A DNA stretch of 16,245 nucleotides, from NCBI GenBank assembly GCA_023433185.1, contig JAEZEN010000178.1, forward strand, positions 1 to 16,245, written 5' to 3'. Numbering within the stretch: the stretch's first letter is position 1; the number at the start of each line of letters is the position of its first letter. The notes beneath the pieces were generated by a model that was given only the letters and a program-made list of their open reading frames with translations, did not search any database and was not told the DNA's origin. The stretch is from Pseudomonadota bacterium. Lineage in GTDB: Bacteria > Pseudomonadota > Alphaproteobacteria > Rhizobiales > Kaistiaceae. The translations under genes and the position numbers were made by a program. This document shows, piece by piece, positions 7,212 through 14,850 of this stretch.

Positions 7212-8543
7212 ATGCCGCAGGAAGTCATCCGTCGCAAGCGCGACCGTCACGAGCTGACCCCGGACGAGATCGCCTCCTTCGTCAGGGGCGTGACCGACGG
7301 CAGCGTGTCGGAAGCGCAGATCGGCGCCTTCACCATGTCGATCTACCTCAACGGCACAACCCCCGCAGAGCGGGTGGCGCTGGCGCTGGCCATGCGCGAT
7401 TCCGGCGAGGTGCTCGACTGGTCGCAGTCCGGGCTCGACCCCGGGCGGATCATCGACAAGCACTCGTCCGGCGGCGTCGGCGACGAGAAGGTGACACTGC
7501 TCGTCGTGCCGCTCGCCGCCGCCTGCGGCCTGTCGGTGCCGAACCTTTCGGCCTGGGGCCTCGACTATTGCGGCGGCGAGATGGACATGCTCGCCAGCGT
7601 GCCCGGCTTCGACGGCGCGCCGAAACCCGAGAAGTTCATGCGCTCGGTGATCGAGACCGGCGGAGCGATCAGCGGCCCGACGGCGGAGCTCGCGCCGGCC
7701 GATCGGAAGATCTTCAAGGTCCGCGACGTCACCGCGACGGTCGAGAGCGTGGCGCTGATCACCGGCTCGATCATGTCGAAGAAGCTCTCGGTCGCCCCGA
7801 GCGGGCTCGTGATCTGCGTCGGCTCGGGCAGCGGTGCCTACATGCCGACGGTGGAGCACGCGCGCGAGCTGGCCGAGAGCATGTCAGAGGTCGCGGCCGG
7901 CGCCGGCATCCCCAGCGTCATGCTTCTCACCGACCTCGATTCCGTTCTCGGAACCGCGGTCGGCAGCGCCGTCGAGATGGTCGAGACGGTGGATTTCCTC
8001 AAGGGGAGAAACCAGGACCCGCGCACCAGGGACCTGGTGATCGAGGTCGCCGTCGACATGATCCGCCTCGCCGGTGTCGCCCCCGACATGGCCGCGGCGA
8101 AGTCGCTCGCCGAGGCCCGCCTCGCCGACGGCAGCGCGGCGGAGCGTTTCGCCCGCATGATTGCGATCATGGGCGGCCCGGCGGACTTCATGGAACGCCC
8201 CGCGCACTACCTGCCCAGGGCGGCGGTGATCGCGCCCTGCTACGCGGCGGCCGAGGGCTACGTCGCCGCGATGGTGGCGAAGGATGTCGGCCTCGCCCTC
8301 ATCGCGCTGGGCGGCGGCCGCAAGAAGCCCGACGACCCGATCGACCTCACCGTCGGCTTCACGGACTTCTGCCAGATCGGCGACTGGGTCGGCGCCGGCA
8401 GGCCGCTCTGTACCATCCATGCCCGCAATGAAGCGGAGTGGGAGGATGCCGCCCGGAGGGTCCGCGCCGCCGTCGCCGTCACATCGACGGCGCCCGCCCC
8501 GCCCGGCCCGATCGTGATAGACCGCATTGAACGCCACCCCTGA
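7212..8543 (+). CDS. deoA: Thymidine/pyrimidine-nucleoside phosphorylase, divergent
   Basis: This 443-residue protein is full length for the family, which splits pyrimidine (deoxy)nucleosides with phosphate to the free base and (deoxy)ribose-1-phosphate in the cytosol. The phosphate-loop signature is DKHSSGGVGD (K83, H84, S85). Base-binding residues align with E. coli thymidine phosphorylase at identical numbers: Arg171 in KVRDVTATV, Ser186 in ITGSIMSKK and Lys190. The second phosphate-site segment has changed: SGRGLGHTGGTLD of E. coli is here SAWGLDYCGGEMD (113-125), so Thr123 becomes Glu, Arg115 Trp and His119 Tyr. There is also a one-residue insertion after GVGD. The enzyme is therefore clearly in the family but may use another nucleoside or a modified phosphate site. 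It starts 12 bases after the VOC gene and ends 13 bases before the nucleoside hydrolase. Confidence 0.88.
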   Translation: MPQEVIRRKRDRHELTPDEIASFVRGVTDGSVSEAQIGAFTMSIYLNGTTPAERVALALAMRDSGEVLDWSQSGLDPGRIIDKHSSGGVGDEKVTLLVVPLAAACGLSVPNLSAWGLDYCGGEMDMLASVPGFDGAPKPEKFMRSVIETGGAISGPTAELAPADRKIFKVRDVTATVESVALITGSIMSKKLSVAPSGLVICVGSGSGAYMPTVEHARELAESMSEVAAGAGIPSVMLLTDLDSVLGTAVGSAVEMVETVDFLKGRNQDPRTRDLVIEVAVDMIRLAGVAPDMAAAKSLAEARLADGSAAERFARMIAIMGGPADFMERPAHYLPRAAVIAPCYAAAEGYVAAMVAKDVGLALIALGGGRKKPDDPIDLTVGFTDFCQIGDWVGAGRPLCTIHARNEAEWEDAARRVRAAVAVTSTAPAPPGPIVIDRIERHP

Positions 8544-8556
8544 GGACGCCGACGGA

Positions 8557-9498
8557 ATGACCCGCAAGATCATCATCGACACCGACCCAGGCCAGGACGA
8601 CGCCATCGCCATCCTGCTGGCTCTCGCCTCGCCCGAGGAGCTCGACGTGCTCGGAATCGTTGCCGTCTGCGGCAATGTCGGCCTCGCCCAGAACGCCAAG
8701 AACGCACTCCAGGTGGTCGAACTCTCCGGACGCACGGAGGTCCCGGTCTATGCCGGATGCGCCCGGCCGATGCGGCGCGTTCTGGTCACCGCCGAGCACG
8801 TCCACGGCCCGACCGGCCTCGACGGCCCGACCCTGCCCGAGCCGGTCAAGCAGCTCGAGGCGCAGCACGGCGTCGACTTCATCATCGACACCCTGCGCAA
8901 CGAGCCGGCCGGCACCGTCACCCTCTGTACCCTCGGGCCCCTCACCAACATCGGCATGGCGCTGGTCAAGGCGCCGGACATCGCGCCGCGCATCCGCGAG
9001 ATCGTGATGATGGCCGGCGCCTATTTCGAGGTCGGCAACATCACCCCGGCCGCCGAGTTCAACGTCCATGTCGACCCCGAGGCCGCGGACGTCGTGCTCA
9101 AGAGCGGCGTGCCGATCATCATGATCCCGCTCGACGTGACCCATGGCGTCCTCAGCTACCAGCACCGCATCGACGCCTTCCGCGGCATCGGCAACAAGGC
9201 CGGCGACGCGGTTGCGGAAATGATCGCCTTCTCGCAGCATTTCGACCTCGAGAAGTACGAGAGCGAGGGTGCGCCGCTCCACGACCCCTGTGTCATCGCC
9301 TGGCTGCTGAAACCGGACCTGTTCAAGGGCCGGCACATCAACGTCACGGTGGAGACGGCGAGCGAGCTGACGCTCGGCATGACGGTGGCGGACTACTGGC
9401 GGATCACCGACCGGCCGAAGAACGTGCTCTATCTGCGCTCGGCCGACGACGAGGGCTTCTACAAGCTCCTCACCGAACGGCTGGTCCGCCTGCCGTGA
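8557..9498 (+). CDS. Inosine-uridine-type nucleoside hydrolase
   Basis: This 313-residue protein is the normal size for the family, which hydrolyses the N-glycosidic bond of ribonucleosides to ribose and base using a tightly bound calcium. The N-terminal calcium motif IIIDTDPGQDDA (5-16) is intact. Further on come EFNVHVDPEAA (167-177), which contacts the ribose, and HDPC (His242, Asp243), which includes the active-site histidine region and a calcium ligand. ATG 8557 is chosen because GAGGA (8542-8546) lies upstream and the calcium motif follows at once; an in-frame ATG at 8527 overlaps the previous gene and adds ten non-conserved residues. No signal peptide is seen, so it acts in the cytosol after import. 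Whether purine or pyrimidine nucleosides are preferred cannot be read from the sequence. Confidence 0.95.
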   Translation: MTRKIIIDTDPGQDDAIAILLALASPEELDVLGIVAVCGNVGLAQNAKNALQVVELSGRTEVPVYAGCARPMRRVLVTAEHVHGPTGLDGPTLPEPVKQLEAQHGVDFIIDTLRNEPAGTVTLCTLGPLTNIGMALVKAPDIAPRIREIVMMAGAYFEVGNITPAAEFNVHVDPEAADVVLKSGVPIIMIPLDVTHGVLSYQHRIDAFRGIGNKAGDAVAEMIAFSQHFDLEKYESEGAPLHDPCVIAWLLKPDLFKGRHINVTVETASELTLGMTVADYWRITDRPKNVLYLRSADDEGFYKLLTERLVRLP

Positions 9499-11042
9499 CG
9501 GCAGCCGCGCCGCGCCGGACCTTGATCCGCGGGGCGACGATCATCGCCATGGATGCGGCGCACGGCGCCGCGGCCTTTGCGGGCGACATCCTGATCGAGG
9601 GCGACCGCATCGCCGCGCTCGGCCCCGCCCTCGATGCGCCGGCCGATGCCGAGACGATCGAAGGCACCGGCCGGCTGGTCATGCCCGGGCTCGTCAATGG
9701 CCACCTCCATTCGAGCGAGCAGTTCTTCAAGGGCCGCTACGAGCGGATGCCGCTCGAGGTGTGGCTGCTCTATGCCTATCCCCTCCTCATGGGGCCGCAG
9801 ATCCCGGAGCGGCTGCTCTACCTCCGCTCGCTCCTCGTCGGGATGGAATCGCTGAAGAACGGCGTCACCACCATCTGCGACTGCTTCTTCGATCCGCCGG
9901 TGCTGTCGCTCGACCGGCTCGGCGTGGTGTTCTCGGCCTACGAGGACGCGGGCATCCGTGCCAATGTCACCAACTCGATCATCAACATCCCCGTCCTCGA
10001 CACCCTGCCTTTTTCGCGCGAGATCGTCCCGCCCGAGCTCCAGGCGCAGCTCGACGGCGGGACGATGATCACGGGTCGCGGCTATGCCGACTATTGCGCC
10101 GCCGCCTTCGCCGCCTTCGACGGCCGCGCCGGGCGCCTCCGCTACATGGTCTCGCCCTCGGCGCCGCAGCGCTGCACGCCGGACCTGCTGGAGGCCTGCC
10201 GCGACCTCGCCCTCGCCCATGGCGTGCCGTTCCACACCCATGTGCTCGAGACGAAGACGCAGGCCGTCACCGGGCCGGAGCTTTATGGCGGGCGGACGCT
10301 CGTCCGCTACCTGCACGACCTCGGCCTCCTCACCCGCAACGTCACCTTCGCCCATTCGGTCTGGGTCAGCGACGACGACATGGCGCTGATGGGCGCCGCC
10401 GGCATGTCAATCGTCCACAACGCCATCTCGAACCAGAAGCTCGGCGCCGGCATCGCCCCGATCCGCCGTCTCCTCGACGCCGGGGTCACGGTCGGGCTCG
10501 GCACCGACGGCGCCTCGAGCAACGACACCCTCCGCATCTTCGACGTGATGCGGGTCGCCGCCCTCGTCCATGCCGCCAGCGGCCCGGACTACGCGCAGTG
10601 GCTGTCGGCGGCCGAGATTCTCCGCGCCGCGACGATCGACGGCGCCCGCACCGCCATGCTCGAAGGAGTGACCGGCTCGCTGGAGCCGGGCAAGAAGGCC
10701 GACCTGATCATGCTCGGGATGGACGGGCTCGACTACGTCGCGCTCAACGACCCGGCCAAACACATCGTCTATTGCGAGAACGGTGCGTCGCTGGAGATGG
10801 TCATGGTCGACGGGGAGATCGTCGCAAGGGACCGGCGCCTCTCCCGGTTCGACGAGGCGGCCGTGCTCGCCGAGATCCGCGAGACGGTCCCCGAGTGGCT
10901 CGCGGCCCATGCCGAACTGGAGCGGCGGAATGCGGTGTTCGAACCCTATTTCGCCGAGATCCACCGCCGCGCGACCCTCCAGGACATCGGCATGAACCGC
11001 TACGCCGGCGACGCCCCGCCCTGGCCGGGTGCGAACCGGTGA
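9495..11042 (+). CDS. Amidohydrolase, ATZ/TRZ-like nucleobase or nucleoside deaminase
   Basis: This 515-residue protein belongs to the amidohydrolase superfamily, in the branch with guanine deaminase, S-adenosylhomocysteine/methylthioadenosine deaminase and triazine hydrolases. The metal motif is HLH (His70, His72) after PGLVNG. Further motifs are HTHVLET (247-253, with His249 and Glu252), HSVWVSDDD (His287) and LGTDGASSND (Asp338), followed by the usual EPGKKADLIML return strand. GTG 9495 is chosen because it overlaps the stop of the nucleoside hydrolase (GTGA) and the N-terminal beta-sandwich strand (RTLIRGATIIAMD) follows; an ATG at 9550 would cut into that strand. The likely role is hydrolytic deamination of a base or nucleoside released by the preceding enzymes. 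The exact substrate is not determined. It is the last gene of the operon and faces the SDR operon across 45 bases with no clear terminator. Confidence 0.88.
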   Translation: MTAAAPRRTLIRGATIIAMDAAHGAAAFAGDILIEGDRIAALGPALDAPADAETIEGTGRLVMPGLVNGHLHSSEQFFKGRYERMPLEVWLLYAYPLLMGPQIPERLLYLRSLLVGMESLKNGVTTICDCFFDPPVLSLDRLGVVFSAYEDAGIRANVTNSIINIPVLDTLPFSREIVPPELQAQLDGGTMITGRGYADYCAAAFAAFDGRAGRLRYMVSPSAPQRCTPDLLEACRDLALAHGVPFHTHVLETKTQAVTGPELYGGRTLVRYLHDLGLLTRNVTFAHSVWVSDDDMALMGAAGMSIVHNAISNQKLGAGIAPIRRLLDAGVTVGLGTDGASSNDTLRIFDVMRVAALVHAASGPDYAQWLSAAEILRAATIDGARTAMLEGVTGSLEPGKKADLIMLGMDGLDYVALNDPAKHIVYCENGASLEMVMVDGEIVARDRRLSRFDEAAVLAEIRETVPEWLAAHAELERRNAVFEPYFAEIHRRATLQDIGMNRYAGDAPPWPGANR

Positions 11043-11087
11043 TCCGCACATCTGGCTTGAGGTACCGGACCGAGGGAACGGGACCGC

Positions 11088-11876
11088 TCAGTAAGGCGTA
11101 TCCCCGCCGTCGAGATTGATCGCCTGGCCGCGGATGACCAGCGCCGCGTCGCTGAGCAGGAAGGCGACGACGCGGCCGACCTCGATGGTCGTGACGTGGC
11201 GCCCGATCTGGGCGGGCACCATGCCGGCGAACAGGGTCGCCGCATCGCCCTTGCCCTCGCGCTCCAGCACGTCCGCGACCTCGCGGAGCATCGGCGTGGC
11301 GACGCTGCCGGGGCACACCGCGTTCACGTTGATGCCGGCCCCGGCCCATTCCCGGGCGAGCGAGCGGGTGAGGTTGATCACCGCCGCCTTGCTGGCGTTG
11401 TAGGCGGCCATGTTGGGAAAGCCGACCTTGCCGGCATTCGACGCGATGTTCACGATCGCTCCGCCGGCTCCGGCGAAGGCGCGGAACGCCGCCTGTGCGC
11501 CGAGGAACGTGCCGCGGGTGTTCACCCGGAACTCCAGGTCCCAGCCCTCGGCTGTCATCGCCTCGGCCGGCCCCATGCGGACGATGCCGGCATTGTTGAC
11601 CCAGCCGGCGAGGCGGCCGAAACGCGCTGTCGCCGCTGCCACGGCGGCATCGAGGGTCGCCGCGTCGGTCACGTCGGCGGCCAGGGCGAGCGTCCTCCTG
11701 CCGCCCGGGTCGAACTGCCGCGCGGTGTCGGACGCCGCGGATAGATCGAGGTCGAGAAGGACGGCATGGCCGCCGGCCTCCAGCACCGCTTCGACGATGC
11801 CGGCGCCGATGCCGCGGGCCGCCCCGGTGACGGCGATGGTGCGGCCGGCGAGCGCGTCGGGAGCGAGGAGCGCCAT
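11088..11876 (-). CDS. Short-chain dehydrogenase/reductase (SDR) 1
   Basis: This 262-residue classical SDR is encoded on the minus strand from ATG 11876 to TGA 11088. The cofactor-binding motif is TGAARGIG (17-24), an acidic LDLDL after the second strand suggests NAD rather than NADP, NNAG lies at 94-97, and the catalytic set is Ser146, Tyr159 and Lys163 (YNASK). The C-terminus has the usual AVCPGSVATPM and LDGGDTPY. Such enzymes oxidise or reduce an alcohol/ketone; the substrate is not evident. It is the last gene of a three-gene minus-strand operon, 8 bases after the second SDR. It is best compared with FabG-like and sugar-alcohol dehydrogenases. Family is firm, reaction open. Confidence 0.94.
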   Translation of the reverse strand: MALLAPDALAGRTIAVTGAARGIGAGIVEAVLEAGGHAVLLDLDLSAASDTARQFDPGGRRTLALAADVTDAATLDAAVAAATARFGRLAGWVNNAGIVRMGPAEAMTAEGWDLEFRVNTRGTFLGAQAAFRAFAGAGGAIVNIASNAGKVGFPNMAAYNASKAAVINLTRSLAREWAGAGINVNAVCPGSVATPMLREVADVLEREGKGDAATLFAGMVPAQIGRHVTTIEVGRVVAFLLSDAALVIRGQAINLDGGDTPY

Positions 11877-11884
11877 GCGTGGCC

Positions 11885-12661
11885 TCAGAAGGCAGGGGTT
11901 GCGGTCATGCCGCCGTCGACGACGATGTTGGCCCCGGTGACGAAGCCCGACGCCGGCGCGACGAGATAGAGGACGGCGTTGGCGACGTCGTCGTCCTCGC
12001 CCATCCGGCCGAGCGGCACCGCCTCCATCCAGCGCTTCACGCCGTCCGGCCAGTTCTCGAGGATGCCCTCGCGGAAGATGACGCCCGGCGACACGGCATT
12101 CACCCGGATGCCGTGGCGCCCGTATTCGAGGGCCGCGGCGCGGGTGAACATGATCAGGCCAGCCTTGGTGGTCGCGTAGTGCGGGTGGGTAAGCGCCGGA
12201 TAGAGCCCCTCGATCGAGGCGATGTTGACGATCCCACCGCCGCTGCCGCGCCCCACCATCGCGGCCGTCGCGACCTGGGTGGCGTTGAACACGGCGTCGA
12301 GATTGACCGCCATCATCGCGCGAAACTCGTCCGGGTCCATGGCGGCGATGGTCGAATGCGTCTGCCTGGCGGCGTTGTTGACGAGGATGTCGACCGGGCC
12401 AAGCGACGCCTCGATCCCGGCGAAGGCGGCGCGGACGGCCGCCGGGTCGGTGAGTTCGGCATGAACCGTCGTCGCCCGGCCGCCCGCGGCGCGGATGCCA
12501 TCGACGACCGCCTCGGCGTCGGCCTTGCCGCCACGATAGTGGACAGCGACCGAGGCACCGGCCTCGGCGAGGCGGCGGGCGATGCCCGCGCCGATGCCGG
12601 CCGAGGCGCCGGTGACGACGGCGACCTTGCCGGTGAGGTCGAGCAGGCCTGCAATGCTCAT
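11885..12661 (-). CDS. Short-chain dehydrogenase/reductase (SDR) 2
   Basis: This 258-residue classical SDR is read from ATG 12661. An in-frame GTG at 12679 would add six residues, but the GGAGGAA just after it in the mRNA looks like the Shine-Dalgarno for the ATG. Motifs are TGASAGIG (17-24), NNAA at 95-98 in place of the common NNAG, and Ser149, Tyr162 and Lys166 (YATTK) for catalysis. After strand two the sequence is HYRGGKADAE, which suggests NADP preference, unlike SDR 1. It lies 39 bases after the LLM oxidoreductase in the same operon. Two SDRs with apparently different cofactor preferences next to a flavin-type oxidoreductase suggest successive redox steps on one substrate. That reading is inferred from context. 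Confidence 0.93.
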   Translation of the reverse strand: MSIAGLLDLTGKVAVVTGASAGIGAGIARRLAEAGASVAVHYRGGKADAEAVVDGIRAAGGRATTVHAELTDPAAVRAAFAGIEASLGPVDILVNNAARQTHSTIAAMDPDEFRAMMAVNLDAVFNATQVATAAMVGRGSGGGIVNIASIEGLYPALTHPHYATTKAGLIMFTRAAALEYGRHGIRVNAVSPGVIFREGILENWPDGVKRWMEAVPLGRMGEDDDVANAVLYLVAPASGFVTGANIVVDGGMTATPAF

Positions 12662-12700
12662 GCTTCCAGCTTCCTCCACGCGCCCGCGCCGCCGGTCCCG

Positions 12701-13702
12701 TCAGCGGAACGCCGGGATGACCTCCCGGCCGTAGAGCGCGATGATCTCCTCCTCGTCGCCGCTGTCGAGGTAGATGTTGAACTGCGTTACGCCGGCCTCT
12801 TCCAGCTTGCGCAGCTTGGTGACGTGGTCGACCGGATCGCCGAGCACGCAGAAGCTCTCGACCACATCGGGGGTGATGAAGTCGAGATAAGGATTGTCCG
12901 ACTGGCCGTGCTTCGAATAGTCGTAGCCGCGACGCTTCTCGATGTAGTCGGTCAGGCTCTTCGGGACACGGTCCCCTTCCTTGCCGTACTTCTCGACGAT
13001 GTCGGCGACGTGGTTGCCGACCATTGCCGGGAACCACCGAGTGGCCGCGATCGCCCGGTCCCGGTCGCCGAAATAGGCCGGCGCGGCCGCCATGGAACGG
13101 AACGTCGACATGTCGCGGCCCGCGGCCTTGCCGGCTGCGATCGCCTGGTCTGTGAACCACTTGCAGAGATCCGGCTCGGCGATCTGGAGCACCACGCCCT
13201 CGGCGTGCTCGCCCGCGGTCTTGAGTGCCAGCGGGCCGTAGGCGGCGATCCATGCCGGCATGTCGTAGCCGACCGCCCAGGGGAACTTCACCGGCTCGAC
13301 GGCGCCGGGATAGGTCACCTCCTCGCCCCGCACCATGGCGCGCACGGCATGGATGAACTCGGCGACGCGGGCAAGCGGGGCGGGCTTCTTGCCCATCACC
13401 CGGAGCGAGGAATCGCCGCGGCCGACGCCGAGCTCGAACCGGCCACCGCTCTGCTTGGCAAGCGAGCCGAAGATCGAGGCCGCGACCGACCAGTCGCGGA
13501 CGTCCGGATTCGTCACCAGGGGCCCGAACCGCATGTCGCGGGTATGCTCCATGCACATGGCGATCGCGGCGTAGCAGTCGCGCCAGAGAATGTGCGAATC
13601 GTAGAACCAGCAGTACTTGAAGCCGGCGAACTCGGCAGCCCGCACGAGATAGCGGGCGCGCTCGGCCTCGACGAAGCCCTTGAAGGTGATCCCGAACTCC
13701 AT
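12701..13702 (-). CDS. LLM-class flavin/F420-dependent oxidoreductase (CPS_4043-like)
   Basis: This 333-residue luciferase-like TIM-barrel oxidoreductase runs from ATG 13702 to TGA 12701, with AGGGGC upstream in the mRNA. It opens MEFGITFKGF, then has CWFYDSHILWRD (31-42), GPLVTNPDVRD, GGRFELGVGRGDSS and, later, PAWIAAYGPLALKTAGEHAEGV. These match the family I recall as TIGR03842 (CPS_4043 type), named F420-dependent although many hosts lack F420, in which case FMN is the likelier cofactor. Here a true F420 reductase and CofE are encoded head to head with it, which makes F420H2 use more credible. It heads the SDR-SDR operon. A link to pyrimidine or hydantoin-like catabolism is suggested by the neighbouring nucleoside operon and the shared operator-like sequence, but the substrate is unproven. 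Confidence 0.88.
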   Translation of the reverse strand: MEFGITFKGFVEAERARYLVRAAEFAGFKYCWFYDSHILWRDCYAAIAMCMEHTRDMRFGPLVTNPDVRDWSVAASIFGSLAKQSGGRFELGVGRGDSSLRVMGKKPAPLARVAEFIHAVRAMVRGEEVTYPGAVEPVKFPWAVGYDMPAWIAAYGPLALKTAGEHAEGVVLQIAEPDLCKWFTDQAIAAGKAAGRDMSTFRSMAAAPAYFGDRDRAIAATRWFPAMVGNHVADIVEKYGKEGDRVPKSLTDYIEKRRGYDYSKHGQSDNPYLDFITPDVVESFCVLGDPVDHVTKLRKLEEAGVTQFNIYLDSGDEEEIIALYGREVIPAFR

Positions 13703-13756
13703 GACCGGCTGCCCCTGTCTTTCCGCGTTGCAACAACCGCCCTTGACGAGCGGGTT

Positions 13757-13772
13757 TTGACCGTGTGATCAA
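13757..13772. promoter_or_regulatory. RutR-like operator in the divergent LLM/FGD promoter region
   Basis: TTGACC-GTGT-GATCAA is an inverted repeat with one mismatch between its 6-bp arms. It shares the same half-site and 4-base spacing as the palindrome upstream of the nucleoside operon. It matches the RutR consensus TTGACCA-NN-TGGTCAA at 12 of 14 defined positions. It lies in the 149-base gap between the two divergent start codons (13702 minus, 13852 plus), where one bound protein could control both operons. I could not assign convincing -35/-10 pairs in either direction within this gap. Confidence 0.45.
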
Positions 13773-13851
13773 TTTTTCCGCGCGACCTGCCGCAGTGTCA
13801 ATCGACTTTCGACGTATCCTGCGACGCGCCACGAACCACGGGGAGTGTCGG

Positions 13852-14850
13852 ATGCGGCTCGGCTACAAGGCTTCGGCAGAACAGTTCGCCCCGTCGCAAC
13901 TGCTCCGCTTCGCGATCGAGGCCGAGGCGGCGGGCTTCGACTCCGTCTTCGTCAGCGACCACTTCCAGCCGTGGAAGCATACCGGTGGCCATGCGCCCTT
14001 CGCACCCGCCTGGCTCGCGGCGGTCGGCGCCAGCACGAGCCGGGTGGTGATGGGGACGAGCGTCCTGACGCCGACCTTTCGGCTCCATCCTTCCGTCGTC
14101 GCCCAGGCCTTCGGCACCCTCGGCGAGATGTTTCCGGGACGCATCATCCTCGGCATCGGCACCGGCGAGTCTCTCAACGAGGTGCCGGCGACCGGGATGG
14201 TCTGGCCCGAGATGAAGGAGCGCTCGGCGCGGCTCCGCGAGGCGGTGGCCCTGATCCGCCGGCTGTGGAGCGAGGAGCGCGTCAGCTTCGAGGGCGCGTA
14301 CTACAAGACCGAGAATGCGACGATCTACGACCGGCCGAAGGAGATGGTGCCGATCTACGTCGCCGGCGCCGGGCCGATGATCGCCAAGTATGCCGGGCGG
14401 ATGAGCGACGGCTTCATCTGCACATCGGGAAAGCCGGAGACGCTCTATACCGAGACGCTCCTCCCCAATGTCGCGGCCGGGCGGGCGGAGTCGCAGCGGC
14501 CGGGCTTCGAGCGCATGATCGAGGTCAAGGTCTCCTTCGACCCGGACTACCAGCGCGCGCTTAACGATACCCGCGGCTGGGCGGCGCTGTCGCTGTCGGG
14601 CGAGGAGAAGATGTCGGTCGAGGACCCGCTCGAGATGGAGCGGCTCGCCGCCGCCCTGCCGATCGAGCGCGTCGCATCGCGCTGGATCGTATCGAGCGAC
14701 CCCGACGAGCACGTCGCCGGTATCAGGCGCTACGTCGACCTCGGCTTCGACCACCTCGTCTTCCATGCGCCCGGGGACGACCAGAGCCGCTTCATCGACC
14801 TCTACGCGCGCGAGATCCTGCCGCGGCTCCGGGCGCTCGTGCCGGCATGA
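13852..14850 (+). CDS. fgd: F420-dependent glucose-6-phosphate dehydrogenase (FGD)
   Basis: This 332-residue LLM-fold enzyme should oxidise glucose-6-phosphate to 6-phosphogluconolactone while reducing F420. ATG 13852 is chosen because GGGGAG (13840-13845) lies 6 bases upstream and the protein then starts [14 protein letters not shown], as in mycobacterial Fgd1; an in-frame ATG at 13765 lacks such support. Catalytic residues of Fgd1 (His40, Trp44, Glu109) are present as His37 and Trp41 in VSDHFQPW and Glu106 in GTGESLNE. The phosphate-binding residues (Thr195, Lys198, Lys259, Arg283 in Fgd1) are present as Thr191 and Lys194 in CTSGK, Lys253 in EEKMS and Arg277 in SRWIV. Conservation of the whole sugar-phosphate site separates it from generic LLM enzymes. 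Its stop overlaps the cofE start (ATGA). FGD is best known from Actinobacteria, so transfer is possible, although base composition looks like its neighbours. Confidence 0.93.
   Translation: MRLGYKASAEQFAPSQLLRFAIEAEAAGFDSVFVSDHFQPWKHTGGHAPFAPAWLAAVGASTSRVVMGTSVLTPTFRLHPSVVAQAFGTLGEMFPGRIILGIGTGESLNEVPATGMVWPEMKERSARLREAVALIRRLWSEERVSFEGAYYKTENATIYDRPKEMVPIYVAGAGPMIAKYAGRMSDGFICTSGKPETLYTETLLPNVAAGRAESQRPGFERMIEVKVSFDPDYQRALNDTRGWAALSLSGEEKMSVEDPLEMERLAAALPIERVASRWIVSSDPDEHVAGIRRYVDLGFDHLVFHAPGDDQSRFIDLYAREILPRLRALVPA

Noticed and set aside
11043..11087. Bidirectional terminator in the gap between convergent operons
   Set aside because: The 45-base gap shows no stem with a T-run in either direction; termination may be Rho-dependent or lie elsewhere.
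12701..13702. Naming the LLM enzyme as pyrimidine oxygenase RutA
   Set aside because: Despite the RutR-like site nearby, the motifs fit the CPS_4043-like group rather than RutA, so a Rut pathway name is not justified.
11879..13768. Long plus-strand open frame opposite the LLM and second SDR genes
   Set aside because: It is antisense to two well-supported genes, has low-complexity composition and no family motif.
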